A stretch of 64,000 nt of DNA from Thermacetogenium sp. UBA5472 (GTDB lineage: Bacteria > Bacillota > DSM-12270 > Thermacetogeniales > Thermacetogeniaceae), in contig DIQC01000089.1 of NCBI GenBank assembly GCA_002426495.1, positions 27,861-91,860 of the forward strand. The letters run 5' to 3'. Below, in pieces: positions 32,416-42,143 of this stretch (its first letter is position 1; each line of letters begins with the position of its first letter). The notes beneath the pieces were generated by a model. The model saw nothing but the letters and a program-made list of their open reading frames with translations. It searched no databases and was not told where the DNA came from. A program made the translations under genes and the position numbers.

Positions 32416-33288
32416 TCAACTGATCTCATTTTCTCTATAATCTTTAAAGCCTTCCCCTAATACCTCATGTGCATCTGTAATAAAAACAAAAGCCTTCTGA
32501 TCAATGCTATAAACCAGATCCTTCAAACGGCTCTCTTCTGTCTTTCCGACCACACAAATGAGCACAGGGCGCTCACCCCCTGTGAACATTCCTTTACCCT
32601 GCAATGCAGTAACCCCGCGCCCCAACACCTTAAAAACAGCCTGACTGATTTCCTCTGAGTGATCAGAGATTATATAAGCCGCTTTGGCAAAACTGATCCC
32701 TTCCTGTACCAGGTCGATCATCTTACTGGTAATTAATAATGTCAAGAGGGCATAGAGAGCTAATTTGGCATTAAAAAAAATTGCAGCAAGGCTGACCACA
32801 ACAAAATCCGCACCCAGGAGGCCCTGGCCTACTGTCACAGGAAAATGTTTATGCAGCAGCCGTGCCACTAGATCTGTTCCTCCGGAGGTGCCCCCGGCTC
32901 GGAGAACGATTCCTATTCCAATTCCGGAAAGAATGCCCCCATAAATTGAAGCCAGCAGGACATCACCAGTCATTACCGGAACACGATTTGCCAATAATTC
33001 TATAAACGCAGATGTGGTAAGTGCACCATAGATGCTGCGCACGAAAACATGCTTTCCTAACTCACGAAAGGAAAGAATGAATAAGGGTATGTTTATACCC
33101 AGCATTGTTATCCCTACAGGAACCCTCAACAGATGATATATAAGCGTAGCTAGGCCGCTCACTCCACCTGCAGCAATCTTATTGGGAACCAAAAAAACAT
33201 CAAGAGCAAGTGCTATAACAATAGAACCTATAGTGATCAATAAATAATTTTGCAGCAATTTTTGCTTGCGCAAAGGTTCCCACTCCAT
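32416..33288 (-). CDS. YitT family membrane protein (DUF161 plus DUF2179)
   Basis: 290 aa with five to six transmembrane segments (about 12-195; DUF161 repeats, including RAGGTSGGTDLVARLL near 130) and a C-terminal cytoplasmic DUF2179 domain (about 220-278, RGVTALQGKGMFTG). Function unproven; widespread and often multicopy in Bacillota. Lies between prfB and the transketolase genes in the same direction. Confidence 0.9.
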   Translation of the reverse strand: MEWEPLRKQKLLQNYLLITIGSIVIALALDVFLVPNKIAAGGVSGLATLIYHLLRVPVGITMLGINIPLFILSFRELGKHVFVRSIYGALTTSAFIELLANRVPVMTGDVLLASIYGGILSGIGIGIVLRAGGTSGGTDLVARLLHKHFPVTVGQGLLGADFVVVSLAAIFFNAKLALYALLTLLITSKMIDLVQEGISFAKAAYIISDHSEEISQAVFKVLGRGVTALQGKGMFTGGERPVLICVVGKTEESRLKDLVYSIDQKAFVFITDAHEVLGEGFKDYRENEIS

Positions 33289-33460
33289 CCAACGATTACG
33301 CTATCCCCTAAAATTATTGTTACCAGAACATTTTTTTCAACCCGTGAGCAGGCTTGTCAAATTTTCTCCTTTTTGCTGCAGTATTCCTGCATGTTTAAAA
33401 ATAAAGCCCCAGGGCTATGAAACTCTGGGACATTTTCTTTTCTTTAAAATATGGGTTACC

Positions 33461-34547
33461 TTATAAACGAAGATAGGACTCGATAAAGACGTCAATCTCC
33501 CCATTCATAACAGCCTGGATATTTCCAACTTCCACAGAGGTGCGGTGATCCTTGACCAAGGTGTAGGGCTCAAAAACATATGAGCGAATCTGATTACCCC
33601 AAGCTATCTCCCTCTGTTCTCCTCGCAGTTTGGCGAGTTTTTCCTCCTGTTCGCGCCTTTTCAACTCCAGTAGCTGTGAGCGGAGCATATTCATTGCTCG
33701 CGTTCGGTTAGACAGCTGGGATCGCTCAATCTGACACTGCACTACGACTCCTGTGGGAAGATGAGTGATCCGCACAGCTGAGTCTGTTTTATTCACATAT
33801 TGCCCTCCGGGGCCACTTGCCCTGTAGGTATCTATATGCAGGTCATCTGAGTTGATCTCAACTTCCATATCCTCCTCTACCTCAGGGATCACATCCACTG
33901 AAGCAAATGAAGTATGACGCCTTCCCGATGAATCAAATGGAGAATTGCGTACCAGCCGGTGCACACCTCTTTCAGCTTTCAGATAGCCATATGCATTCCT
34001 ACCTGTGACAAGAAAAGTGATGCTTTTAATTCCCGCCTCATCACCAGCAAGATAATCAAGCACCTCTACATTGAGACCTTGCCGGACCGCCCAGCGTCCA
34101 TACATGCGGAAGAGCATTCCCACCCAATCCTGAGCCTCTGTGCCTCCTGCCCCGGCATGCAGAGAAACCAGAGCATTCCTCTTATCAAGGGGGTCATTAA
34201 ATAGGTTTTCCTGCTCCCACTTTTCTACAGCAGAAGAAAGTTTAGATAACCCATCCGTAAGTTCACCGGCCAGTTCCGGATCCCCAGACTCCTCGCTCAA
34301 TTCCCAGACAACATTAAGCTCCTCATAATCTCCACTGAGCTTCTGAAAGCGTGTCAGGTCATCTTTGAGCGCATTTGCCTCCTGAAGCAGCTTTTTCGCT
34401 AAATCAGGTTCCCCCCAGAAATCAGGGTTTACCATCAGTTTTTCAATTTCTTCTAATTTATTCGCTTTGGCCTCCAGGTCAAAGTGAACCCCTCAATTCC
34501 TGTAATTTTTGTTCTAATTCTTTCAGTTCTCTCTTGTATTCATTCAA
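33461..34547 (-). CDS. prfB: peptide chain release factor 2, with programmed +1 frameshift
   Basis: RF2, which recognises UAA and UGA. The main frame begins after a short zero-frame segment: TTG start at 34547 with GGGTGA upstream gives 22 codons ending GGT-TCA-CTT, then in-frame TGA at 34481-34479. Slipping +1 on CTT-T continues as DLEAKANKLEE into the long frame, for about 361 aa in all. The internal AGGGG 4 nt before CTTTGAC is the usual stimulatory Shine-Dalgarno. RF2 specificity motif SPF (RNSPFDSSGRRH) and the catalytic GGQ (SGPGGQYVNK) are present. Not a sequencing error: the arrangement matches the known RF2 autoregulatory site. Confidence 0.95.
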
Positions 34548-34581
34548 AACAAAATCACCCCTATTCCAATAAAAATCGACA

Positions 34582-35748
34582 TTATCTCGACATTTCAGCC
34601 TGTGTACGTGCTTGATGGTAATTAATATCAATTGTGCTGCCTATACCATAACCTGCTCTTACTCGAAACCCCGTCTTTAATTTGATTGCTACAGCTACCC
34701 TATCAATCATTTTTTCAAGAATAGCAGGCTGTTTGACCTTAGTTATAACAGCATATTCATCCCCGCCGATCAGGGCAACTAGATCATAATTTCTATCATT
34801 GGCGAGTTCGCCTCTAACCAGGCCGCGGATCAACTGTAAAATGGATACCTTTATGTTTTGAACCTCATACTCAGTATGCATTTTTACATAACTGCCGAAA
34901 TTCCTCAGATCAAAGAGAATCGCCGATTCCTTGCCGGTCAGTGATACTCCTAAAACACCCAATCGGGGGTCATCTCTATCTGTAATCCCGATTACCAGGT
35001 CACGTACTACCTCGTATTCTAGCCGCTGAGATCCCACACCCAGACAGGTATAGCCTTTAATTTTCCTTTCGATGGCACACAACTGGTCAAAAATAGCAAC
35101 CAACTGGGCCAGGTTGCCGCCTAGCACCGCATACTGTGCCGATTTGTAGTTTAAAATGTCTGATCTGATAACACTGTTGATACTTAGATCATCACAGACC
35201 AGGTTCAAAGTAGGCGACTGGATCTTGACATGATGATGCATGGCTATAGCCTCAAGAACTTCCTGAGAACAATGATGCTTTTTCGCAATCTGGTAACTGA
35301 CTTCGATATGAGTATGGAAAGGCACCGTCCACTCCGCCCAATTCATTCCCTGATAGCGGCGTAAATGAGTAGGCACCTCCCCCTTACGGACCACAGAGAA
35401 GCTAAAAAACCTGTCATCCACTTCTTTTCCTTTGCCCACATCATGAAGGATGGCTGCGTCGACTAATTCCTCTCTCGTTATCTGCAAAACATCCAAAACG
35501 CTATTCGAAATAGACGCTGCCTTTTCTAACATGCGAAAAGTGTGGTGTAACTGGTTTTCCCCCGCTGAAACTACATCAGAGAGAGGCAATAGTTCCTTAA
35601 TCTGATATATTCTTTCCACATAGGGAACTATCTTTGAGTTAAACACTTGTAGCAGTGTTTGATAAAAAAGCTCTCTGCTGGCAGGATACTCTTTATCCTG
35701 ACAAAAATCATGCTGCTCTTCTTTGTCGTCCGTGGCCCCGTGTTCCAT
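34582..35748 (-). CDS. HD-domain plus GGDEF-like (GGDEY) protein
   Basis: 388 aa. The N-terminal half is an HD phosphohydrolase domain: LHHTF near 68, AAILHDVGKGKE (His102-Asp103), FHTHIEV near 145 and AMHHH near 170. The C-terminal half is a polymerase/cyclase palm: metal-ligand-like ILFDLRNFGSYV (Asp280), then LIGGDEYAVI (328-337). The active-site loop is GGDEY rather than GGDEF, and surrounding GGDEF motifs are weak. Possible nucleotide second-messenger enzyme with synthesis and hydrolysis in one chain; activity unproven. It sits between prfB and secA, 32 nt after secA. Confidence 0.65.
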   Translation of the reverse strand: MEHGATDDKEEQHDFCQDKEYPASRELFYQTLLQVFNSKIVPYVERIYQIKELLPLSDVVSAGENQLHHTFRMLEKAASISNSVLDVLQITREELVDAAILHDVGKGKEVDDRFFSFSVVRKGEVPTHLRRYQGMNWAEWTVPFHTHIEVSYQIAKKHHCSQEVLEAIAMHHHVKIQSPTLNLVCDDLSINSVIRSDILNYKSAQYAVLGGNLAQLVAIFDQLCAIERKIKGYTCLGVGSQRLEYEVVRDLVIGITDRDDPRLGVLGVSLTGKESAILFDLRNFGSYVKMHTEYEVQNIKVSILQLIRGLVRGELANDRNYDLVALIGGDEYAVITKVKQPAILEKMIDRVAVAIKLKTGFRVRAGYGIGSTIDINYHQARTQAEMSR

Positions 35749-35780
35749 GGGTCCACCCCCTAAATATTATTAGGTAACAC

Positions 35781-38450
35781 CTACCTACCACAGCAGCGTT
35801 TATATTTTTTGCCGCTTCCGCAGGGACAGGGATCGTTTCTCCCCACTTTGGGGCCTACCCTTCTCGGTGTCCGCTCTGTTTCCTCACCGCGGTTTTCAAC
35901 CACATGACTCACTCGCTGCTCCTGCTCTTGCGGAACCAGGCGCACCTTGTAGAGGTAGCGTACGACATCTTCCTGAATAGTATCGATCATCTCTTGGAAC
36001 ATATTATAGGCTTCGAATTTATATTCGACTAATGGGTCCTTTTGGCCGTAAGCTCTCAACCCGATCCCTGTGCGCAGTTGATCCATCGCATCAAGGTGGT
36101 CCATCCACTTGCTGTCAACAACCCGTAGCAGTATAAAACGCTCTAGATCCCGCATGGCCTCAGAACCTAATTCATCTTCCCTGGCCTGCCAGTGATCCAG
36201 CGCTTCATCTATCAACCGTTCTTGAATATCTTCCCGGGAACCGAGTTCCTGCAGTTCACTGAAAAAAACCGCACCCTCTCTGAGAAAGCTCTGTTCCCCA
36301 TACTTGATCAAACTCTCTAAATCCCATTCCTCAGGGTATTTGCCCTCTGCTGTATAACGCTCAACAGCAGCTGCAATAACACCTGTGACCATGTCTTGCA
36401 GTGACTCCTGTAAATCTTCGCCCATCAGAACCCGGCGCCGCTGACTGTAGATAACCTCTCTCTGCTGGTTCATCACATCATCATATTCCAAAACATTTTT
36501 ACGCATTTCAAAGTTGCGGTTTTCTACCTTCTTTTGTGCATTTTCAATAGAGCGGGTTACCAGCGAATGCTCTACAGGGATGCTGTCATCCATCCCAATT
36601 TTATCCATTATCCCAGAGATATTATCTGCACCAAATAGACGCATAAGGTCATCTTCCAGTGAAACATAGAAACGTGAAGAACCGGGATCACCCTGGCGTC
36701 CGGCACGGCCCCGCAGCTGGTTGTCGATCCGCCTGCTCTCATGGCGTTCAGTGCCTATGATATGCAGGCCGCCTAAATCAACTACCTGCTTATGCTCAGC
36801 ATCTGTCTCGTTTTTGAATTTGTCTACTAAACGGCGGTATTCCTCACGAACAGATGCAACCTCCTCAGATGAGGGGGTGCCATATTCAGCCGCTTCCGCC
36901 ACAACCTCCGGAGCAGACCCCTTGCGCAGCGATTCCTCTTTGGCCTGGTATTCAGGATTACCCCCCAGAATTATATCAGTTCCACGTCCGGCCATATTGG
37001 TTGCTATCGTCACCATGCCAATCCTGCCCGCCTGAGAAACAATCGTCGCTTCCTGTTCATGGAACTTTGCATTCAACACCTGATGGGGAATTCCCTGTTT
37101 CTTTAATAATTTACTCAGAACCTCCGATTTCTCGATGGAAATCGTACCTACCAGCACCGGTTGGCAGGTCTCATGACATTGTACTATCTCTTCTACACAG
37201 GCAGCAAATTTTCCTTGCTCTGTTCGATAAATTGCATCAGGAAAGTCATGTCGAATCATGGGTTTATGAGTCGGAATCACTACTACATCCAAACCATATA
37301 TTTTGCGAAACTCCTCTTCCTCAGTAGCGGCGGTACCGGTCATCCCAGCCAGTTTATTATACATGCGGAAGTAGTTCTGGAAAGTGATCGTAGCCAGTGT
37401 CTGAGACTCTCGCTCGATAGTTACCCCTTCTTTGGCTTCAATGGCCTGGTGCAGTCCTTCACTGAAACGCCTGCCTTGCATCAGACGCCCAGTAAACTCG
37501 TCTACAATAATAACTTGCCCGTCCTTGACCACATAGTCCCGGTCACGCTTCATCAAGGCATGAGCGCGCAGCCCCTGATAAACCTGATGCGCCAAATCTA
37601 AATTTGCCTCATCGGAAAGATTATCAACGCCCAAAAGTTTTTCCGCTCTATGGTTTCCCTCTTCGGTCAAAGCAACTGTGTGCAGCTTTTCATCCACCTG
37701 ATAATCTGTTTCCTTTTGCAGCTTAGGAATCACCTGCGCCACCCTATAATAAAGGTCGGTCGGTTTATCCGCCTGTCCGGATATGATCAACGGAGTACGT
37801 GCCTCATCGATCAAAATACTGTCCACCTCATCGACAACAGCAAAGTTGAGCTCACGCTGCACCATCTCAGAGCCCCGCATAGCCATATTGTCCCGTAAAT
37901 AGTCGAAACCGAACTCATTGTTGGTGCCATAAATAACATCAGCATTATAAGCAGCTCTGCGCTCTTGTGCATCCAAGCCGTGGACAATCAAACCCACATC
38001 GAGTCCGAGAAAGCGATAAACACCGCCCATCCATTCGCTGTCCCGTTTGGCCAGGTAGTCATTGACGGTGATGATATGCACCCCTTGGCCAGACAGAGCA
38101 TTGAGGTAGGTAGGCATTGTAGCCACCAGTGTCTTTCCTTCACCAGTTTTCATCTCGGCAATTCTTCCCTGGTGCAAAACCATACCACCCATCAGCTGCA
38201 CATCAAAGGGACGCATTCCCAACACTCTCAGCGATGCCTCCCGAGCAACCGCAAAGGCTTCAGGCAGCAGATCATCGAGGGTTTCACCATCAGCAAGGCG
38301 CTCCTTGAACTCTACAGTTTTTGCCCGCAAACCCTCATCAGACAAGGCCTTGGCCTCCGGCTCCAGGCCATTAATTACATCAACAGTCTTTTGTAAGCGT
38401 CTAACGTCCCGTGCATTATCGTCAAATAAGTTTTTTAACGCATTCAACAT
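35781..38450 (-). CDS. secA: preprotein translocase ATPase SecA
   Basis: Motor of the Sec pathway, 889 aa. Walker A in [11 protein letters not shown] (about 100-110), [16 protein letters not shown] (Walker B, about 208-223), the preprotein-binding region, [14 protein letters not shown] motif VI and the C-terminal zinc-binding tail [18 protein letters not shown] are all present. The tail also binds SecB or ribosomes in other species. Upstream gene is hpf; the hpf-secA-prfB order is common in Bacillota. Confidence 0.98.
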   Translation of the reverse strand: MLNALKNLFDDNARDVRRLQKTVDVINGLEPEAKALSDEGLRAKTVEFKERLADGETLDDLLPEAFAVAREASLRVLGMRPFDVQLMGGMVLHQGRIAEMKTGEGKTLVATMPTYLNALSGQGVHIITVNDYLAKRDSEWMGGVYRFLGLDVGLIVHGLDAQERRAAYNADVIYGTNNEFGFDYLRDNMAMRGSEMVQRELNFAVVDEVDSILIDEARTPLIISGQADKPTDLYYRVAQVIPKLQKETDYQVDEKLHTVALTEEGNHRAEKLLGVDNLSDEANLDLAHQVYQGLRAHALMKRDRDYVVKDGQVIIVDEFTGRLMQGRRFSEGLHQAIEAKEGVTIERESQTLATITFQNYFRMYNKLAGMTGTAATEEEEFRKIYGLDVVVIPTHKPMIRHDFPDAIYRTEQGKFAACVEEIVQCHETCQPVLVGTISIEKSEVLSKLLKKQGIPHQVLNAKFHEQEATIVSQAGRIGMVTIATNMAGRGTDIILGGNPEYQAKEESLRKGSAPEVVAEAAEYGTPSSEEVASVREEYRRLVDKFKNETDAEHKQVVDLGGLHIIGTERHESRRIDNQLRGRAGRQGDPGSSRFYVSLEDDLMRLFGADNISGIMDKIGMDDSIPVEHSLVTRSIENAQKKVENRNFEMRKNVLEYDDVMNQQREVIYSQRRRVLMGEDLQESLQDMVTGVIAAAVERYTAEGKYPEEWDLESLIKYGEQSFLREGAVFFSELQELGSREDIQERLIDEALDHWQAREDELGSEAMRDLERFILLRVVDSKWMDHLDAMDQLRTGIGLRAYGQKDPLVEYKFEAYNMFQEMIDTIQEDVVRYLYKVRLVPQEQEQRVSHVVENRGEETERTPRRVGPKVGRNDPCPCGSGKKYKRCCGR

Positions 38451-38527
38451 ATCCTATAACACCCTCTTTCTCCCAACCGCTTTCATTTTAACACCTCTGA
38501 CAACTCCTGACAATACACTTAACAATC

Positions 38528-38560
38528 AAACAGGGACCCTTGCCACTAGGGTCCCTGTTT
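38528..38560 (-). terminator. terminator between hpf and secA
   Basis: A perfect 13-bp stem AAACAGGGACCCT/AGGGTCCCTGTTT with loop TGCCACT, flanked by short A and T runs. It lies about 40-75 nt past the hpf stop and probably limits read-through into secA. Confidence 0.75.
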
Positions 38561-38602
38561 TACTCTATCATTGGAGCAAGTTGCACTTACTACATTAAAA
38601 AC

Positions 38603-39139
38603 CTATACCTCTGGTTCAATGAGGCCGTAATTCCCGTCCTTTCTCTTATAAAGGACATTGACTTGTTCTGTTTCGGCGTTACTGAAAACATAAAAGTCAT
38701 GACCCAGCAAATTCATCTGTAGAATTGCCTCATCAACCGGCATCGGCTTCATCAAGAAACGCTTTGTTTTCACAACGGTAGCTTCTTCTTCTTTTTTGTT
38801 GCTTTCACCCATCTCTGCGATGAGAGTCTTAAGACCCTGGTTGCGAAACTTTCGGTAGAGCTTAGTGCGGTGTTTACGAATCTGTCTTTCCAGCTTTTCC
38901 GACACAGCATCCACTGACTCATAAAAGCTCTCTCTGCTCATGTCCTCCCCGCGCAGAATCATACCGCCATCAAGATAAATCGTCACTTCTACCGAATAGT
39001 TATCACCAACTGTTGATACCGTAACCTGTGCTTCTTGGATGGAATCAAAATACCGGGTTAACCTTGTCAATCTCTTTTCTAGATAACCCTTGAGCGCATC
39101 AGTAACCACAGCATTTTTACCCCGGATGGTGATTTTCAC
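38603..39139 (-). CDS. hpf: ribosome hibernation promoting factor, long form
   Basis: 178 aa long HPF: N-terminal S30AE domain (MKITIRGKNAVVTDALKGYL, about 1-100) that binds the 30S decoding centre, a charged linker, and a C-terminal dimerisation domain (KTKRFLMKPMPVDEAILQM, 122-175). It promotes 100S ribosome dimers under stress. GTG start behind GGAGGTAAG. Located upstream of secA as in many Bacillota. Confidence 0.95.
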   Translation of the reverse strand: MKITIRGKNAVVTDALKGYLEKRLTRLTRYFDSIQEAQVTVSTVGDNYSVEVTIYLDGGMILRGEDMSRESFYESVDAVSEKLERQIRKHRTKLYRKFRNQGLKTLIAEMGESNKKEEEATVVKTKRFLMKPMPVDEAILQMNLLGHDFYVFSNAETEQVNVLYKRKDGNYGLIEPEV

Positions 39140-39223
39140 CTTACCTCCACCCCCTATATAGAATGTTCTATGCCTTTATATTATTCCCTTATTAGGAGAA
39201 TAATCCTGCATCTCCAAATTGTA

Positions 39224-39262
39224 AAAAAGAAAAGAGCCCCAATCCCATTAATTAAGGGCTCT
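39224..39262 (-). terminator. terminator after the cold-shock gene
   Basis: AGAGCCC (39233-39239) pairs with GGGCTCT (39256-39262); on the minus strand it is followed by TTTTCTTTTTTAC. Confidence 0.7.
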
Positions 39263-39305
39263 GTAATTACAAACGAAAGATCCATGTAGGAGATCTATAA
39301 GGTAT

Positions 39306-39503
39306 CTATAATTTCACAACATTAGATGCCTGTGGACCACGAGCTCCTTCGACAATATCAAACTCTACCTGCTGACCCTCTGCTAAGGTTTTGAAACCAT
39401 CCCCTTGAATTGCCGAATAATGAACAAAAACATCGTCACCCTCATCACATTCGATGAAACCATAGCCCTTTTCCTGATTAAACCATTTGACTCTGCCTTG
39501 CAT
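39306..39503 (-). CDS. csp: cold-shock domain protein
   Basis: 65-aa single cold-shock domain: RNP1 KGYGFIE (about 13-19) and RNP2 VFVHYSAI (about 25-32) are intact, with [12 protein letters not shown] at the start. Acts as a single-stranded nucleic-acid chaperone. AGGAGG lies upstream of the ATG. Monocistronic with its own promoter and terminator; the leader is about 60 nt. Confidence 0.95.
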   Translation of the reverse strand: MQGRVKWFNQEKGYGFIECDEGDDVFVHYSAIQGDGFKTLAEGQQVEFDIVEGARGPQASNVVKL

Positions 39504-39571
39504 TCTGGAACATTCCTCCTAAAATAATATCCCCGTGCCTGTCCGAATCTTAGGGTTCACGAAGTGATCAA

Positions 39572-39601
39572 ATAATATCACAATAACATTTCGACTGTCA
39601 A
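39572..39601 (-). promoter_or_regulatory. csp promoter
   Basis: Minus strand: perfect -35 TTGACA (39601-39596), 18-nt spacer, extended -10 TGA-TATTAT (TATTAT 39577-39572). Predicted start about 39565. Confidence 0.65.
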
Positions 39602-39752
39602 TATCGATAAAAATTAGGAGTGTTGGAACTGCCTATAAAATATAGTGTTATAATTTACCATATACGACAATAGCTCAAAATGTGCAAGTAAAAGCCGTGA
39701 ATCTAGGCTGCCGAAAAAATCTACCATTATTTACAGCTATTACCTCATTACC

Positions 39753-39826
39753 TGTGGATAATGTGGATAAGTCTGTTCATAACCTGCATTTGAAGGATAA
39801 TCAGGTGTGGATGAAGCTGTGGATTT
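39753..39826 (+). promoter_or_regulatory. cluster of DnaA-box-like 9-mers
   Basis: Two perfect TGTGGATAA boxes (reverse complement TTATCCACA) abut head to tail at 39753-39761 and 39762-39770, followed by TGTGGATGA (39806-39814, one mismatch) and TGTGGATTT (39818-39826, two mismatches), all in the same orientation. They lie in a roughly 390-nt AT-rich gene-free gap between csp and the phosphate symporter. The rest of the gap holds no convincing gene. A DnaA-titration or regulatory site is possible; no dnaA or rpmH is near. Confidence 0.5.
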
Positions 39827-39992
39827 GTAGATGCATGTCATATCCTGCTAGATATGTCTGGACTTTTGTCGTAATTTATTTCATTAAAAAATACCAAATG
39901 CGGCAAGAATGATTAAATAAGAGTTCAATACAAAGTAAAGTATTGTCACTCTTAGTTAATAGTTCACTTATGACTTAGTTGGCGTTAGTCAT

Positions 39993-41597
39993 TTAAAAAT
40001 ATTCCAGTACTACTTCAGCGATATTATTGGAATGATCTGCAATGCGCTCAAGATTGCTGATGATATCAAGGAAAATTACACCTGATATTGGATAACAAAC
40101 ACCCTTATTTAAGCGTTCCAAATGACTCTGCCGCAAATCCTTTTCCATCTGATCGATAAGCTTCTCAGTCTGTACCACCATACTGGCTTTTTCCTTGCTT
40201 TCCTCCTGCAGTGCATCCAAAGCATTCTTAAAGACCCCGGACACTAAAAGATACATTTCATCCAATTCCTTGACAGCGAAATCACTAATAGGAAGATTTT
40301 CTTCAATCCTGAGCTGAGCTAATTCCGCAATATTCTCTGCATGATCCCCAACCCTTTCAATATCTTTTACAGCATTCAAAAGACCTGTATGCCTCCCAGA
40401 GAGGGTTGGTGAAAGTCCCTTCTGCGATAAATTGGCCAGATATACAGTGATTTCTCTTTCTAATTCATCTACAATTTTTTCATCCTTTTGGGTTGCTTCC
40501 AGGAGTTTTTCATCTTTCTTATAAAATCCATCCACAGCTGATACCAGGCTTCTATTTGCTATAGTGGCCATCCTGATAATTTCTTTTTTAGACAGAGATA
40601 AAGCAACAGCAGGGTTACTAAACGTCCGTTCATCCAGATATATAGGCCCTTTCTCCTCTATTTTGACTGTTCCGGGTAGAATCTTTTCAACCATTTTGGC
40701 ATAAATGCCCACAAAGGGCAGGAACAAACAGGTATTAAGAACATTAAACGAGGTATGGGCATTAGCGATTAACCTGGCCGGCTGGTCAGGGGAAATAAGA
40801 TAAACAAATTCTTTAAAAAATGGAAGCAGTAGTATAAAAATTAGCGTGCCAACAACATTAAACATCACATGAGCAAGGGCAGTCCTCCTGGCGTTCAGGT
40901 TTGTCCCTATGCTGGCCAATAGAGAGGTAATGCAGGTTCCAATGTTGTCACCAAAAAGCACAGGAATAGCCGCATCAAAGGTGATAATACCCTGAGTGGC
41001 TAAAGCGATCAGTATACCGATAGTAGCTGAACTGCTTTGAATGAGACATGTAGTAAGAATACCCACTAGTACACCAAGCAATGGGTTATAAGTAAAGCTG
41101 GCAATGAATTCTATAAAGACAGGACTGTCTTTCAAAGGCCCTACAGAACTGGTCATTACATCAAGTCCGAGAAAAAGGATGCCGAGTCCTAAAATGAACT
41201 GGCCTATGTAGTGGTAAACCCGTTTTTTACTGAAAAAATTGAGACAAAATCCTATTGTGATTATCAAAAATATATAATCTGTCAATTGGAAAGCAATTAA
41301 TTGAGCAGTGATCGTTGTGCCTATATTTGCTCCCATAATCACACCAATCGCCTGTTTGAGTGTCATTAAACCGGCGTTGACAAAGCTGACCACCAACACT
41401 GTTGTAGCGCTGCTACTTTGAATGGCGGCAGTGGTAAAGGCCCCCAATAAAACTGCGATAACTGGATACCTGGTTACCCGCTCCAGCACTTTACGGATCT
41501 TGTCACCGGCAACCTTTTGCAGGCCATCTCCCATACTTTTCATACCATAAAGGAATAAAGCCAGCCCGCCGAATAGACCAATTATAATATTAAACAA
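39993..41597 (-). CDS. Na+/phosphate cotransporter (NptA family) with PhoU-like domain
   Basis: 534 aa. Two Na/Pi-cotransport repeats, each with the hallmark QSSSATT/QSSSATI (about 60 and 188), several transmembrane helices up to about residue 310, then a cytoplasmic PhoU-like helical domain (about 345-530). Likely imports or exports phosphate coupled to sodium; the PhoU-like tail may sense phosphate status. The TTG/ATG region starts at MFNIIIGLFGG. Monocistronic. Confidence 0.92.
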   Translation of the reverse strand: MFNIIIGLFGGLALFLYGMKSMGDGLQKVAGDKIRKVLERVTRYPVIAVLLGAFTTAAIQSSSATTVLVVSFVNAGLMTLKQAIGVIMGANIGTTITAQLIAFQLTDYIFLIITIGFCLNFFSKKRVYHYIGQFILGLGILFLGLDVMTSSVGPLKDSPVFIEFIASFTYNPLLGVLVGILTTCLIQSSSATIGILIALATQGIITFDAAIPVLFGDNIGTCITSLLASIGTNLNARRTALAHVMFNVVGTLIFILLLPFFKEFVYLISPDQPARLIANAHTSFNVLNTCLFLPFVGIYAKMVEKILPGTVKIEEKGPIYLDERTFSNPAVALSLSKKEIIRMATIANRSLVSAVDGFYKKDEKLLEATQKDEKIVDELEREITVYLANLSQKGLSPTLSGRHTGLLNAVKDIERVGDHAENIAELAQLRIEENLPISDFAVKELDEMYLLVSGVFKNALDALQEESKEKASMVVQTEKLIDQMEKDLRQSHLERLNKGVCYPISGVIFLDIISNLERIADHSNNIAEVVLEYF

Positions 41598-41778
41598 TTA
41601 CAGCCACCTCTTCGCCTTCGCCAAAATTAACCCCTAATTCATTTTCGACAAACTTTTTTCTTTCCCTTCAAGAAAAAATACATATCGCTGTTTTATTTTG
41701 GTTGTATTCCGTATATTATCGAACAAAGCTGAAAAACTAAGAAGTGAAAATATACTGCACTTACTAAGGAGGATTATT

Positions 41779-42030
41779 ATGGACATAAAAACTTTCGATC
41801 AATGGCTTGATACCCTATCTACAGCTCTATCGGCCGGTCAACAAGCAGGACTCTCTCAAGCGCAGATCGAGAATTCAGCAAAAATGCTGGGGGATTATCT
41901 GTACTCAAATGTAGTTCCAGATGCCCCAGAAAATGAAGTTATCAAAGCCCTGTGGGAAAACGGCAGTGAGCAGGAGAGACAAAGCCTGGCAAATATGATG
42001 GTAAAAATGGTAGAATCTCATCAACAATAA
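41779..42030 (+). CDS. DUF3243 family protein (YmfJ-like)
   Basis: 83-aa acidic helical protein beginning MDIKTFDQWLDTL, with the family pattern FDQW...LGDYL...LWE...E...A..MVK(M/L)V. Function is unknown; Bacillus YmfJ is the reference. ATG chosen because AAGGAGGA lies 7 nt upstream; a longer frame to 41698 has no Shine-Dalgarno. Confidence 0.85.
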   Translation: MDIKTFDQWLDTLSTALSAGQQAGLSQAQIENSAKMLGDYLYSNVVPDAPENEVIKALWENGSEQERQSLANMMVKMVESHQQ

Positions 42031-42066
42031 TTCCCAGCCCCTTTATAAAACCTTTCTTATACAATA

Positions 42067-42091
42067 GGCCCCCTATACTATTTTGGGGGCC
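42067..42091. terminator. GC-rich hairpin between convergent genes
   Basis: GGCCCCC (42067-42073) pairs with GGGGGCC (42085-42091). It lies between the ends of the DUF3243 gene and the convergent histidine kinase. No T-run on either side, so termination efficiency is uncertain. Confidence 0.4.
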
Positions 42092-42143
42092 GTAATCGAT
42101 TCCTTTATATATATGGTAGGTATTTTCGATGAAAAAGGGGATA

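Noticed and set aside
34582..35748. Cas10-type CRISPR polymerase
   Set aside because: HD and palm domains are in the same order, but the loop is GGDEY, the zinc and accessory domains are missing and no cas genes are near.
36721..38396. Several plus-strand frames of 80-160 codons opposite secA
   Set aside because: All are shadows of secA; no ribosome sites and no family match.
39753..39826. Chromosomal origin of replication
   Set aside because: DnaA boxes are present but no dnaA, dnaN, rpmH or gidA neighbours and no obvious unwinding-element arrangement; kept only as a box cluster.
39682..39912. 76-codon frame across the DnaA-box cluster
   Set aside because: No Shine-Dalgarno and its codons run through the repeated boxes; the boxes explain the sequence better.
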